DNA of 64,000 nucleotides from Paenibacillus silvestris (GTDB taxonomy: Bacteria; Bacillota; Bacilli; Paenibacillales; NBRC-103111). The position numbers and the translations under genes were made by a program. Of this stretch, positions 15,329-24,253 are shown piece by piece (the first letter of the stretch is position 1; each line of letters begins with the position of its first letter). Location: the NCBI RefSeq assembly GCF_009882985.1, contig NZ_WTUZ01000016.1, positions 146,455 to 210,454 on the forward strand. Reading direction: 5' to 3'. The notes under the pieces were generated by a model. That model worked only from the letters and a program-made list of their open reading frames with translations, did no database searches and was not told the DNA's origin.

Positions 15329-17598
15329 TCCGGATGATCCAAACCAATAAAACAGCCCTCATTGTTACCATCCTGATCTTGGCGGCCGTTGTCATCTTCC
15401 TGACCCGTGCCAAATTTGAGTTCAAGGATTCAGGACAACACGTTTCGCAAGCGGTGCAGCAGAATACAACAGCGGAAGCAGCGAGTATTCCCGCTAAACT
15501 GCCGCTTGATACCGATTTTAAACAGGTAGCGGAATCCGATGCATTGAGATTGAAAATGGACGAAAAAACAGGACATTTCATTGTCGAAGACAAACGGAAC
15601 GGCAATAAATACCGCTCCTACCCAGAGCCGAAATATTGGGCGAAAGAGAAAATTTCCGAGACGTGGAAAAAGCATTTGGCCTCACCGCTGATGGTCCAAT
15701 ATGTGGATTTTTCCAAAAATATTTTGCAGGCCAAGGAGACGAATCTAGCGGCGGAAGGCGGCAAAATCAAGGATATTCAAACGATTCCTGGTGGCTTCAA
15801 GCTTGCCTATGAATTTCCGGTTACGGGCTTCACGATTCCTGTCCAGGTCACAGTTAATCAGGATTATGTAGAGACGAAAATCATCCAGGAAGGCGTTAAG
15901 GAAACCAAAATGGGTCTTGTCTGGGTGAGACCGTATCCATTTCTGGGAGCAGAATACACAGATGGTCAGGACGGGTACTTGTTTATTCCGGATGGCGCAG
16001 GCGCCCTGGTGAAATTCAAAGAGAATCAATTGAATGTCAACAAAATTTATGATGAATTAACATATGGCCAAGATATTGCCTTCCCAGGCATCAATAACAA
16101 CCGGAATAAAGTGATGATGCCGGTCTTCGGAATGAAATCGGGATCGAAGGGCTTTCTGGCTGTCGTGCACGATGGCGATGAGTATGCCGATGTTGTCGCC
16201 GCTCCTGCAGGTGTCCTAAGCAATTACAACTGGATTGGAGCACAAATGAATTATCGTTCCAGCTTCTTGCAGTTTACAACAAGAAATACGAACGTTCCTG
16301 ATTCGTGGGGATACGTTGATTATGATCGGGATCAGATATTTGGGAGCGATCGTTCCGTTCGTTATTATATGTTGGATGAAAAGAAGACAGATTACGTTGG
16401 CATGGCTGAGGCTTACCGTAATTATTTAATAAAGGAAAAAGCGGCCAAACCGGTTACGGTCAAAGACCCGAATATTCCGCTATATACGAATATCATCGGA
16501 GGCGATCGGGAAAAAGGGGTCATCAGCGACCGCTACCTCAATTTGACAACGACGAGCGAAGGTATTCAGATTATCAATTCTCTGCATGACAAGGGAATAA
16601 ACAATATGTCGCTCACGTATACGGGCTGGCAAAAAGGCGGTTACAGCTCCTTTGGCCAAACGTTTCCGGTGGACTCCCGCATTGGCGGAGACTCTGGCAT
16701 GAAAGCATTCATCGATCATGCGCATGAACTTGGGTATCCGGTGTATTTGGAAGCCCAGTATTCGCTGAATAATACAAATGCCGGCGGGTTTGATGAGAAG
16801 TTTAACGCGATGGTGAACTTAGCGGGTCGGACGCTTATGCAGAGCCCCTTGTTCAATCGAGAGAGAACGCCAGTCGTCAGCGATAAATACGTGGAACAGA
16901 TGGTGGATAAAGATTTGCCTACCTATAAAGCCATGGGTGTCGACGGACTTGCTGTTGGATTGCTTGGCCAGAGGCTCTTCAACGATTACAACACAGCGTA
17001 CGGATCTTCCAGAGACGAAGCCCGTAAAATTCAAGAACGGATTTTACAAAAGATCAAGGATACGCTCGGCGGTGTACAGGGGGATAAATCGAATGTCTAC
17101 GCACTGCCGCATATCAATTACATCCGAGGCATGGTGTATGACAATTCCTACGACCTTTTTTCGGATGAATCGGTGCCTTTCGCCCAGATTGCTACACATG
17201 GTTTAGTTTCGTATTCATCTGAATATGTGAACAACCGTCAGGAAGATGTGAACGATTTCCTTCGGGATATCGAATACGGGGCAGCGCCATCCTTCGTATT
17301 CACGAAAGCTGAAACGAAAAAATACGTGAACTCCTACGGCTTGCGCTTCTACAACACGTATTACCCAGATTGGGAGAATTTCGCATCCGAACAGTACAAG
17401 AGATATAACGAAGCGCTCGGAGACGTGCAGGATCAGTTTATCACCGGACATCAGAAGCTTGCTGAAGGTGTGAAAGAGACGACGTACTCCAACGGAAAAA
17501 GAATACTCGTTAACTATAATTTTACAGAATTCCGGAACGGGGATTTGATCGTACCGGCACACAACTTTGTTGTCATTCGAGGAGGGGGAGGCAAATGA
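15325..17598 (+). CDS. DUF5696-family membrane-anchored protein
   Basis: 757 residues starting at ATG 15325 in an ATGA overlap, with AGGAGGTGA upstream. One N-terminal transmembrane helix (about residues 10-28) places the bulk outside the cell. The body matches the DUF5696 family, common next to sugar ABC transporters in Paenibacillus: a beta-rich N-terminal half, then a stretch with TIM-barrel character (SLTYTGWQKGGYSS, YPVYLEAQYSLN, KAMGVDGLAVG). This resembles the layout of endo-acting glycosidases, but I cannot point to catalytic acids with confidence. It lies between the NHL/Yip1-like gene and the two permease genes and overlaps the first of them by four bases, so it is almost certainly co-expressed with the importer. 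Possible roles are a surface glycosidase or a substrate-presenting subunit. Confidence 0.75.
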   Translation: MIRMIQTNKTALIVTILILAAVVIFLTRAKFEFKDSGQHVSQAVQQNTTAEAASIPAKLPLDTDFKQVAESDALRLKMDEKTGHFIVEDKRNGNKYRSYPEPKYWAKEKISETWKKHLASPLMVQYVDFSKNILQAKETNLAAEGGKIKDIQTIPGGFKLAYEFPVTGFTIPVQVTVNQDYVETKIIQEGVKETKMGLVWVRPYPFLGAEYTDGQDGYLFIPDGAGALVKFKENQLNVNKIYDELTYGQDIAFPGINNNRNKVMMPVFGMKSGSKGFLAVVHDGDEYADVVAAPAGVLSNYNWIGAQMNYRSSFLQFTTRNTNVPDSWGYVDYDRDQIFGSDRSVRYYMLDEKKTDYVGMAEAYRNYLIKEKAAKPVTVKDPNIPLYTNIIGGDREKGVISDRYLNLTTTSEGIQIINSLHDKGINNMSLTYTGWQKGGYSSFGQTFPVDSRIGGDSGMKAFIDHAHELGYPVYLEAQYSLNNTNAGGFDEKFNAMVNLAGRTLMQSPLFNRERTPVVSDKYVEQMVDKDLPTYKAMGVDGLAVGLLGQRLFNDYNTAYGSSRDEARKIQERILQKIKDTLGGVQGDKSNVYALPHINYIRGMVYDNSYDLFSDESVPFAQIATHGLVSYSSEYVNNRQEDVNDFLRDIEYGAAPSFVFTKAETKKYVNSYGLRFYNTYYPDWENFASEQYKRYNEALGDVQDQFITGHQKLAEGVKETTYSNGKRILVNYNFTEFRNGDLIVPAHNFVVIRGGGGK

Positions 17599-18455
17599 AT
17601 CGGAAAGCGAGAATGAGGTCATCCCTGATCGAATATCTGGAAGGAACACTGTTCATAGCTCCATGGTTCATCGGCTTTATCTTTTTTATGGCGTTCCCGA
17701 TCGGCTACTCCTTATTTATGAGCTTTCAGGATGTCAAGATAACGGCAACCAAGACGACGACCCGTTACATCGGATGGACGCATTATAAGTACATTCTGTT
17801 TGAGAATGGCAGCCTGCTGTACAATCAATTGCTGCCGTTCCTGCGCCAAGCGCTGTTTATGATTCCGATCATTGTCATTTTCGCCTTATTAATCGCTATT
17901 ATTTTGAACCAGAAATTTCCCGGCCGTACCTTTTTTCGCGCCATCTTCTTCTTGCCCGTTATTTTGGCGACAGGAGAGGTCGTGAAAGAATTTCTGACGC
18001 AGGGCGAAGGCGATCTTGGCTTTATGTCCAAATTTAACATTTCAGGCCTTATCCAGGCTAATTTATCCGCTACATGGTCAGACCCGCTGATTTCCATCCT
18101 GAACTCATTCGTGCTTATTCTGTGGTACTCGGGCGTTCAGATTATGATCTTCCTGGGCGGCAGACAGACGATCTCGAATTCCGCCTATGAAGCAGCCCGC
18201 ATTGATGGCGCAGGTCCTTGGGAGACGTTCTGGAAAATTACGCTCCCTGCCATGACACCGTTTATTTTCCTCAATTTGATTTATACGGTGGTCGATCTGT
18301 TTACTTTTCCAACCAATCCGATTCTATCGAAGGTAAGGGAAAGCGAGTATGGACAATACAGCGCATTGTTTTGGATCTACTTCATGATCATCGCCTTCTT
18401 CTTAGCGATCCTATTCATCATTTTCGCCAGAGTGACAAAGTCACATCGTGCTTAA
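17595..18455 (+). CDS. Sugar ABC transporter permease, MalF type (CUT1)
   Basis: 286 residues, start ATG 17595 in an ATGA overlap with an AGGAGGGGG ribosome site. Six transmembrane helices are visible, the first near residues 20-42 (LFIAPWFIGFIFFMAFPIGY). The cytoplasmic EAA loop that docks the ATPase begins at about residue 199 (EAARIDGAGPWETFWKITLP), matching the binding-protein-dependent permease signature. It pairs with the next gene to form the importer channel. No MsmX/MalK-type ATPase is encoded nearby, as is usual for CUT1 systems in Bacillota that share one ATPase. The substrate is probably an oligosaccharide from the polysaccharide that the surrounding enzymes degrade. Confidence 0.93.
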   Translation: MNRKARMRSSLIEYLEGTLFIAPWFIGFIFFMAFPIGYSLFMSFQDVKITATKTTTRYIGWTHYKYILFENGSLLYNQLLPFLRQALFMIPIIVIFALLIAIILNQKFPGRTFFRAIFFLPVILATGEVVKEFLTQGEGDLGFMSKFNISGLIQANLSATWSDPLISILNSFVLILWYSGVQIMIFLGGRQTISNSAYEAARIDGAGPWETFWKITLPAMTPFIFLNLIYTVVDLFTFPTNPILSKVRESEYGQYSALFWIYFMIIAFFLAILFIIFARVTKSHRA

Positions 18456-18482
18456 CAAGTTTTCGACAGGAGGGATGACGCT

Positions 18483-19439
18483 ATGTTTCGTATCAAATTG
18501 AAAGAAGAGCAGACAGTCGGCATGCTGCAGCTGCTCAGCAAAATCCGCTATGCCGTTATCGGAAGAGAAGCGGATAAAGGTCTGCTGTTTAAGCTGTTCA
18601 TCTATTTGATTCTACTGGATACAGCTTACATTTATTTGAAACCGATCCTGCATATGATAGCGACTATGGTCAAAAATGCAGACGACTTGCTCGATCCTGC
18701 CGTCAACTGGTTCCCGAGAACAATCTATCTCGGGAACCTGCAAGAGGCTTGGGCGTGGATGAATTATCCCAAAGCGCTGGGCATCAGCCTAGGGCTGTCA
18801 CTATCGGTCTCGATCTTGCAAACACTCTCGTGCGCAGTAACCGGTTACGCTTTTGCGAGATTGAAAATCCCGTTTAAGCGAGTGCTGTTTTTTTTCCTGA
18901 TGCTGACCTTTATCGTGCCTATGCAGGTTACGATCCTGCCTAATATTATTTATGCCAGACAGTTAGGTCTCCTGAATACCATTTATCCGATCATTGTTCC
19001 TGCCTTTTTCGGTTTGGGGCTGAAAGGGGCGCTGTTCGTCATCATTTACCGCCAATTCTTCTCCACGCAGCCGAAGGAACTGGAAGAAGCGGCTCGTATC
19101 GACGGAGCGGGCGTGTTCAAAATCTTTTACAAGGTCATGATGCCGCTTGCCAAACCAGCGATTCTCGTCGTATTTTTGTTCTCCTTCATCTGGACATGGA
19201 ACGACTTCTACCTGCCGAGCATGTACTTATCTGATATTGAAACAGCGCCTCTATCGCTCGGGATCGAGAAGATCGCATCAGCGCTGCGCCAACAAGCCGA
19301 AGCCTATGGGCCATCTGTAAACGATGAAGCAATCCGAATGTCTACAACGTTCTTAATGATTATTCCGCCACTGCTCTTATACACGTTCACGCAGAGATGG
19401 TTTGTAGAAGGTGTAGAGCGAACAGGCTTAGTGGAATAG
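18483..19439 (+). CDS. Sugar ABC transporter permease, MalG type (CUT1)
   Basis: 318 residues from ATG 18483, 27 bases after the MalF-type gene. It has a longer cytoplasmic N-terminus (about 35 residues) than standard MalG proteins, then six transmembrane helices. The EAA loop lies at about residue 202 (EEAARIDGAGVFKIFYKVMM), and the C-terminus ends in a short conserved VEG tail typical of MalG. It forms the second half of the importer with the preceding gene. It is followed after 50 bases by the first of three tandem lipoprotein genes, and then by solute-binding proteins from position 21827. Confidence 0.93.
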   Translation: MFRIKLKEEQTVGMLQLLSKIRYAVIGREADKGLLFKLFIYLILLDTAYIYLKPILHMIATMVKNADDLLDPAVNWFPRTIYLGNLQEAWAWMNYPKALGISLGLSLSVSILQTLSCAVTGYAFARLKIPFKRVLFFFLMLTFIVPMQVTILPNIIYARQLGLLNTIYPIIVPAFFGLGLKGALFVIIYRQFFSTQPKELEEAARIDGAGVFKIFYKVMMPLAKPAILVVFLFSFIWTWNDFYLPSMYLSDIETAPLSLGIEKIASALRQQAEAYGPSVNDEAIRMSTTFLMIIPPLLLYTFTQRWFVEGVERTGLVE

Positions 19440-19489
19440 AAAAGAGTCGAAACCTGGTAATTAACAGTTGAAACGGAGGGTAAAAAAAG

Positions 19490-20194
19490 ATGAAACGTCT
19501 TCTCGCAATATGCTTAGCTGGCGTCATGGTTGCCATGCTGGCGGCTTGCTCGAATTCAACACAGACGACGGCAAGCACGTCAAGCGGACCGGTCAAAATG
19601 CTCTATATCAAACGAGGGGAAGGGACGAATGATCCCTTTGTGGTCAAGCATTTTGAGAAGGCAGGGTACACCGTCATTGATATGGCGGATAACGTATTCA
19701 AGTCAGAACTTGTGAATGGTTACGGGGTCGTCTATGTCAGTCCTACGGTCAACTCCTCCAGAATCGATGCTCAGCTCAAAAGCTCCAAGGTACCTGTTGT
19801 GTACGCCAAACCCCAAGTGGCTAGTCTTTCTGCGTTAACAGGACTGCTTGATTACAACGAGCTCAGCGCGGCGAAATCTGTTCAAATTAAAGACAGCAAG
19901 CATCCGCTGGCAGCGGGACTTAAAGATCAAGTAACGGTCTACAAAAATGATGGAAAAATCGGGTACGCTATACCGGGCAAAGAGGCTGTTACGATCGTAA
20001 CAGCGCCTGGGGATGATAAGAAAGCGGCTGTTTTTGCCTATGAGAAAGGGGCCAAAAACATTAACAATGAGCCAGTTCCATCCCGGCAGGTGTTCTTTTA
20101 TTTAAGTGCAGGGGAAGAAATGAATCAAACCGACGACGGCTTTAAACTTTTGGATGCAGCTGTTCAGTGGGCAGCTCAAAATGGGCAAAAATAA
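19490..20194 (+). CDS. ThuA-like-domain lipoprotein, paralogue 1
   Basis: 234 residues, with a lipoprotein signal ending in MLAAC (lipidated Cys20). A short Ser/Thr linker leads to one domain of about 190 residues (from about 35): VKMLYIKRGEG opens a Rossmann-like strand, GYGVVYVSPTVNSS follows near 75, DSKHPLAAGL sits near 140 and FKLLDAAVQWA closes the domain. The HPLAAGL motif and strand order resemble ThuA/class I glutamine-amidotransferase folds, but no nucleophilic Cys elbow is visible, so a binding rather than catalytic role is likely. Four relatives lie downstream (20222, 20993, 23218 and within 25676). It is anchored on the outer face of the membrane beside importer permeases. Function is not known; accessory capture of sugars is inference. 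Confidence 0.8.
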   Translation: MKRLLAICLAGVMVAMLAACSNSTQTTASTSSGPVKMLYIKRGEGTNDPFVVKHFEKAGYTVIDMADNVFKSELVNGYGVVYVSPTVNSSRIDAQLKSSKVPVVYAKPQVASLSALTGLLDYNELSAAKSVQIKDSKHPLAAGLKDQVTVYKNDGKIGYAIPGKEAVTIVTAPGDDKKAAVFAYEKGAKNINNEPVPSRQVFFYLSAGEEMNQTDDGFKLLDAAVQWAAQNGQK

Positions 20195-20221
20195 ACGTTC
20201 CTGACAGGGAGGAAGTCCGTT

Positions 20222-20962
20222 ATGAAAATGGTACATGCAGCCATCATGGCTTGTATGGTTGTTACACTCTCCGCTTGCAGCTCGGCCACTAGTCATCCTG
20301 TATCAGTATCCAACCAACCAGTGTCCAGCGCAGCAGCCAAAACGCAGAACAATGGGAAAAGCGTGCTTTTTGTCGGCCAAGAAGGCGGTGGAGACGGGAT
20401 AGTGATCAAGCGCTTCAAAGAAAAACACGGGATCAATGTGACCGTAGTTTCCGACAAAGAAGTGACGACTGAGAAGGCGAACGGCTTCTCTTTAATTTTT
20501 GTCAGCGAGTCCGTGAATTCAGGGAAAATCAAAAATAAATTTGTCACCATTCCTGTGCCTGTCATTTACGACGAACCGCAAATTTCCGGTGATACGGGCA
20601 TGACGGATGTGGACATGAATGGCCAACTGGAAGGCAACAATGCCGTCAAGACGATTCAAATCCGCAACAATCAGCATGCCCTGGCAGCTGGTCTGCAAAA
20701 TAATGTGGATGTCTACAGGGATAATGGGAAGATGAGCTGGGCGACTCCAGGCAAAGATGCCATTGTCATTGCTACCGTTCCCAATGATGAAATGAAGGCG
20801 ACCATTTTTGCTTACGACAAAGGTATGACGAATGTGAAAGGGCAAACCGTTGCTGCACGCGAGGTTTTCTTTTACATGATGACAGGTGAGGAAATCAATC
20901 AAACCGAAGATGGATGGAAGCTGTTCGATGCCGCTGTCCGCTGGGCGCAAGAGACCAAATAA
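20222..20962 (+). CDS. ThuA-like-domain lipoprotein, paralogue 2
   Basis: 246 residues with lipobox TLSAC (Cys19) and a Ser/Gln/Asn linker to about residue 42. The domain begins KSVLFVGQEGGGD and continues with GFSLIFVSESVNSG, QHALAAGL and a C-terminal WKLFDAAVRWA. It aligns along its whole length with paralogues 1 and 3, sharing the IFAYDKG and FFYMMTGEEINQT segments, but the pairs are clearly diverged, so this is an old duplication. It follows paralogue 1 by 27 bases with its own GGGAGGAAG ribosome site. The His of the HALAAGL motif is retained. Membrane-anchored, extracellular; function unknown. Confidence 0.8.
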   Translation: MKMVHAAIMACMVVTLSACSSATSHPVSVSNQPVSSAAAKTQNNGKSVLFVGQEGGGDGIVIKRFKEKHGINVTVVSDKEVTTEKANGFSLIFVSESVNSGKIKNKFVTIPVPVIYDEPQISGDTGMTDVDMNGQLEGNNAVKTIQIRNNQHALAAGLQNNVDVYRDNGKMSWATPGKDAIVIATVPNDEMKATIFAYDKGMTNVKGQTVAAREVFFYMMTGEEINQTEDGWKLFDAAVRWAQETK

Positions 20963-20992
20963 CGTTCATTTATTGAAGGAGGTAGGGAGTTA

Positions 20993-21703
20993 ATGAAACG
21001 GTTGTTTTCCTACTTATTGATCGTAGTCCTTATGTTGGCAAGCGCAGCATGTTCAGTGGCAACACAGAAAGATGCCGGGAATGGCAATGAAAGTGGAAAT
21101 GGGAATGGGAAGAAAGTACTTTTTGTCGGCACAGACAGCGCAAACGATCGAATCGTGATGAAGCATTTCAAGGAGCTCGGGTTTGAAGCTACCCTGATGT
21201 CCGACAAGGAACTTACGCCGGATCAGGCGGCAAATTTCGGCTTGGTGTTTGTCAGTTCATTCGCAGGCTCTCATCGCGTTGCTGATAAATTACTCGAATC
21301 CACTGCGCCTGTGATCTACGCCAATGGCAAAATATTAGGCCAAGTAGGGCTAGCCAGCAAAGACGATTCGGATTATGGCGATTATTCAGGCCTATCGATT
21401 GCCATCAAAGAGAGTAAACATGCGCTTGCTGCAGGCTTACCCGGCAGTGTGGATATTTATAAGGCCGAAGCAAAGATTAGCTATGTGGTACCGCAAGGGG
21501 GCGTTATTATCGCCTCAGCGCCGGATAACGACAAACGTGCCGTGATTTGCGCTTTCGAGAAAGGCCAGAAAAATATGAACGGCCAAGTTTTGCCGGCTAA
21601 GCGGATGTTCTTCAATTTAACGGGTGGGGAAGAAATCAACAGGACGGAGAATGGATGGAAGCTATTTGATGCAGCCGTTCACTGGGCAGTAGGTAAATCA
21701 TGA
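20993..21703 (+). CDS. ThuA-like-domain lipoprotein, paralogue 3
   Basis: 236 residues with lipobox ASAAC (Cys20) and a Gly/Asn-rich linker. The domain runs from KKVLFVGTDSAND to WKLFDAAVHWA, with KHALAAGL near residue 143 and FNLTGGEEINRTENGW near the end. It differs from paralogues 1 and 2 in having SFAGSHR where they have a VNSS/VNSG motif, and VPQGG in place of the PGK turn, so its ligand may differ. ATG 20993 is preceded by GAAGGAGGTAGGG. It is the last gene before the promoter at 21726-21781, so the first long transcription unit may end or be read through here; no terminator hairpin is visible. Confidence 0.8.
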   Translation: MKRLFSYLLIVVLMLASAACSVATQKDAGNGNESGNGNGKKVLFVGTDSANDRIVMKHFKELGFEATLMSDKELTPDQAANFGLVFVSSFAGSHRVADKLLESTAPVIYANGKILGQVGLASKDDSDYGDYSGLSIAIKESKHALAAGLPGSVDIYKAEAKISYVVPQGGVIIASAPDNDKRAVICAFEKGQKNMNGQVLPAKRMFFNLTGGEEINRTENGWKLFDAAVHWAVGKS

Positions 21704-21725
21704 TTCAGAATGATGCAACAAACAA

Positions 21726-21781
21726 CCTATAATGTTGGAGAACCCCCCTAATGTAAACGTAAACATTTCGTAATAAAGTTA
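21726..21781 (+). promoter_or_regulatory. Composite promoter motif copy A with overlapping cre-like site
   Basis: CCTATAA at 21726-21732, then 16 bases and TAAT at 21749-21752, preceded by six C residues. GTAATAAAGTTA at 21770-21781 follows and probably includes the -10 region. The same arrangement recurs at four other places in the window. Within it, 21751-21766 (ATGTAAACGTAAACAT) fits the relaxed CcpA catabolite-response consensus, with one mismatch to the strict one. It would drive the solute-binding-protein gene at 21827. Confidence 0.6.
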
Positions 21782-21826
21782 AAGTATACAAAATTTGAAA
21801 TAACGATTGGGAGGTTCATAGAGAAA

Positions 21827-23143
21827 ATGAAAAAATTTCTCAAAGCATCTTTAGCGATCACCTCGGCTTTTGTCATCCTGACAGGCTGTACGTCCGAGCC
21901 TGCACAAACCGAGACCGAGAAACAGCCCGTTGCCTCTGAAAACAAATCGCCGGATAACGAGATTTTCATTTATACGGTGTATCCAGCCTTTTATGCCAAA
22001 GAAGATATTTGGGAAAAGCAGGTCGGACAATACCTTAAGAAAAAGTTCCCTGATCTCACTTTCAAACATGTTCAGTGGGATAATCCTGGCCGACAATATA
22101 AGGATCTGATTGCAGCCGGCACGGTGCCTGACATTATTATTGATAATGCCCGTATGAATCTGCAGCGTAATATTTTGAAGAATGATTTGCAGTATGATAT
22201 GACAGACCTGATCAAAAAGTATAATTTCGATACGAGCACTTTAAATCCTGCGGCAATGACGCAAATGAAGAACATCACGCCGGAAGGGAAGATTTATGGT
22301 CTGCCTTTCCAATTGAGTGATTTCGTACTTTTCTATAACAAAGATATTTTTGATAAGTTCGGTGTGGATTACCCGAAAGATGGCATGACGTACGACGAAA
22401 TATATGAATTAGCTAAAAAGCTGACCCGTGTAGAAGGCGAAAACACCTACAAGGGCTATCAACAGCATCCTGGTTTGTATATGACTTATAATCAGCTTTC
22501 ACTTTCACCTCTCAGCTTGACAGAGGACAAAGCGGAAATGAATACACCAGGCTGGAAGAAGGAAGTTGACAACTTAAGACGTTTCTACGAGATCCCAGCC
22601 AACCAATTTACATCTGTCGATGATTTCCCAAAAGGGAAAATGGCGATGAGTGTTCACGTGACGGAAAAGATCGTTCAGTGGTATGAGCAAAATAAAAACT
22701 TGAACTTTGATATTGCTGCTATGCCATCCTTCGCTGATGCGCCAGGCGTCAAAGCTCAGCCAAATCTGTACTCGGCGTACATTACGAAACAGTCAACGAA
22801 GAAAGATCAAGCTTTCCAAGTCATTCAATATCTACTTTCTGAAGAAATGCAAATCAATTTCGCGAAGGAAGGCATTATCGGACCGCTGCAAACGCAGAAA
22901 GTACAAGAAGCTTTCGGTAAAAACTTGCCGCAAATGCAAGGAAAGCATACGCAAGCCATCTTCTATGGCAAAAACGCAATGCCGCCAGCGGCTCGCTCCT
23001 CAGGCTTAACTTACATTGATGTGCCTGTACACGGCGTGTTCCAGCCTCTAATCTTCGGCGAATCTAAGGATTCTGTAACCGCACTGCGTATGATTGAAGA
23101 ATCTTCAACGAAAGCGATTCAGACCGAGAAAGCTGCCCAATAA
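21827..23143 (+). CDS. Sugar ABC transporter solute-binding lipoprotein 1
   Basis: 438 residues with lipobox ILTGC (Cys21). After a 20-residue linker the fold is that of CUT1 extracellular binding proteins: AAGTVPDIIIDNA, the KIYGLPFQ and LFYNKDIFDKFGVDYP segments, and a Trp/Tyr-rich C-terminal lobe. It should deliver oligosaccharide to the permease pair at 17595 and 18483. It has its own promoter (copy A), which would allow binding protein to exceed permease. It is closely related to the gene at 24254: the stretches FDKFGVDYPKDGMTYDEIYE and FYGKNAMPPAAR are shared, so this is a clear duplication. GGGAGG at 21809-21814 precedes ATG 21827. The ligand cannot be read from sequence. Confidence 0.92.
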   Translation: MKKFLKASLAITSAFVILTGCTSEPAQTETEKQPVASENKSPDNEIFIYTVYPAFYAKEDIWEKQVGQYLKKKFPDLTFKHVQWDNPGRQYKDLIAAGTVPDIIIDNARMNLQRNILKNDLQYDMTDLIKKYNFDTSTLNPAAMTQMKNITPEGKIYGLPFQLSDFVLFYNKDIFDKFGVDYPKDGMTYDEIYELAKKLTRVEGENTYKGYQQHPGLYMTYNQLSLSPLSLTEDKAEMNTPGWKKEVDNLRRFYEIPANQFTSVDDFPKGKMAMSVHVTEKIVQWYEQNKNLNFDIAAMPSFADAPGVKAQPNLYSAYITKQSTKKDQAFQVIQYLLSEEMQINFAKEGIIGPLQTQKVQEAFGKNLPQMQGKHTQAIFYGKNAMPPAARSSGLTYIDVPVHGVFQPLIFGESKDSVTALRMIEESSTKAIQTEKAAQ

Positions 23144-23153
23144 TTCAGCCATT

Positions 23154-23182
23154 GGCTCCTTCATCCGATCCTTGGAGGGGCC
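23154..23182 (+). terminator. Weak intercistronic hairpin
   Basis: GGCTCC at 23154-23159 can pair with GGAGGGGCC at 23174-23182 through a small bulge, followed by TTTC. It lies just after the first binding-protein gene. Hairpins here often protect the binding-protein message or partly terminate transcription. The stem is imperfect and the T-run short, so this is tentative. Confidence 0.3.
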
Positions 23183-23217
23183 TTTCATTCCACTTTGAAA
23201 AAGGAGTGACCCAATCC

Positions 23218-24216
23218 ATGAAACGTTTTCTAATGGTGCTCATAGCTGTATTTATGACAATCACCATGAGCGCCTGTTCATCATCAGAGAAAGCAGCTGA
23301 CCCGGTTGTATCGACAGCTCCTACGTCAACGGTAACAGCGACGGCAACGCCAACTGCGGCTTCAACAGCGACAGCGAAGGCTTCCGAGACTCCGGCAGCT
23401 TCATCAACGCCAGTTGCTTCAGCCACGCCTGCAGCAACCGTTGAAGCAACGAAGGCAGCTAGCCCAACGGCTGATGCCACAAAGGCGCCAGCTGCGACTA
23501 GTTCAACTAAGGCAACTGAAGCTCCGGCCACGCCTGCTGCTGCACCAGCTGCAAGTACACCAGAGGCTGCACAGAAACCAGAAGTTTCGCCGAAAGGGAA
23601 GAAAGTGCTGCTGGTTGGAAGGGATTCTGAACCACTTCCTGCTGAAGATGTCGCGATTGCGAATCGGTTGAAAGGAATGGGATTTAGCGTAGCGCATCTC
23701 AGCGATCGTGAGCTCACGGCCGATGCGACGAAAGGGTACGATTTAATTTACATCAGCCAAACGACGAATTCGAAATTTTTGAAAACAGGCGCCATGAAGG
23801 AAGTCGCTATTCCAACTGTGTATGTGAAAAGCCACGGTATGTTCTATCTCGGGCTATCCTCCCAAGAGGAAGGAACGACTGTGAAGAAGCTGAAATCGAT
23901 TGATATTGTCGATAGCAAGCATAAAATTGCTGGTGGCTTATCGGGGACTGTAGATGTTTATACGGAAACTGGTGATAACTTCGGCGTCAGCTACGGTATT
24001 CCAGGCAAGGAAGCGAAAGTCATTGCGACAGTCCCTGGCGACAAAGCGAAGGCTGCTCTTTATTACTATGACAAAGGTGCAAAAGCCGATAACGGCTATG
24101 AAGTGAAAGCGCGATTATCCTACTACTACTGGAGTAATGGGATGCAGGATACTTCTACGGATGCTGGTTGGAAGCTCTGGGATAACATAGTCTTGTGGAC
24201 GTTGCAAAACGGATAA
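23218..24216 (+). CDS. ThuA-like-domain lipoprotein with long Ala/Thr/Pro linker, paralogue 4
   Basis: 332 residues from ATG 23218, with AAGGAG at 23201-23206; an earlier in-frame TTG at 23152 lacks a signal peptide and ribosome site. Lipobox TMSAC puts the lipidated Cys at 20. Residues about 25-125 are almost only Ala, Thr, Pro, Ser, Lys and Glu, a flexible spacer that could cross the cell wall. The ThuA-like domain follows, from KKVLLVGRDSEPL to WTLQNG. With paralogue 5 it shares the subgroup segments VAIPTVYVKSHGM and LGLSSQEE, absent from paralogues 1-3. The His of the DSKH motif is kept but PLAAGL becomes KIAGGL. It sits between the two binding-protein genes. Function unknown. Confidence 0.8.
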   Translation: MKRFLMVLIAVFMTITMSACSSSEKAADPVVSTAPTSTVTATATPTAASTATAKASETPAASSTPVASATPAATVEATKAASPTADATKAPAATSSTKATEAPATPAAAPAASTPEAAQKPEVSPKGKKVLLVGRDSEPLPAEDVAIANRLKGMGFSVAHLSDRELTADATKGYDLIYISQTTNSKFLKTGAMKEVAIPTVYVKSHGMFYLGLSSQEEGTTVKKLKSIDIVDSKHKIAGGLSGTVDVYTETGDNFGVSYGIPGKEAKVIATVPGDKAKAALYYYDKGAKADNGYEVKARLSYYYWSNGMQDTSTDAGWKLWDNIVLWTLQNG

Positions 24217-24253
24217 TGAATACTTTTCGTTCATGAAGGAGGTAATAATCGTA

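Noticed and set aside
19490-21703. The three lipoproteins as ordinary solute-binding proteins
   Set aside because: They are half the size of CUT1 binding proteins and have a single ThuA-like domain, not a two-lobed fold.
23145-23717. Minus-strand frame encoding an Ala/Val/Gly-rich protein
   Set aside because: Artefact of the low-complexity Ala/Thr/Pro linker of paralogue 4 read in reverse.
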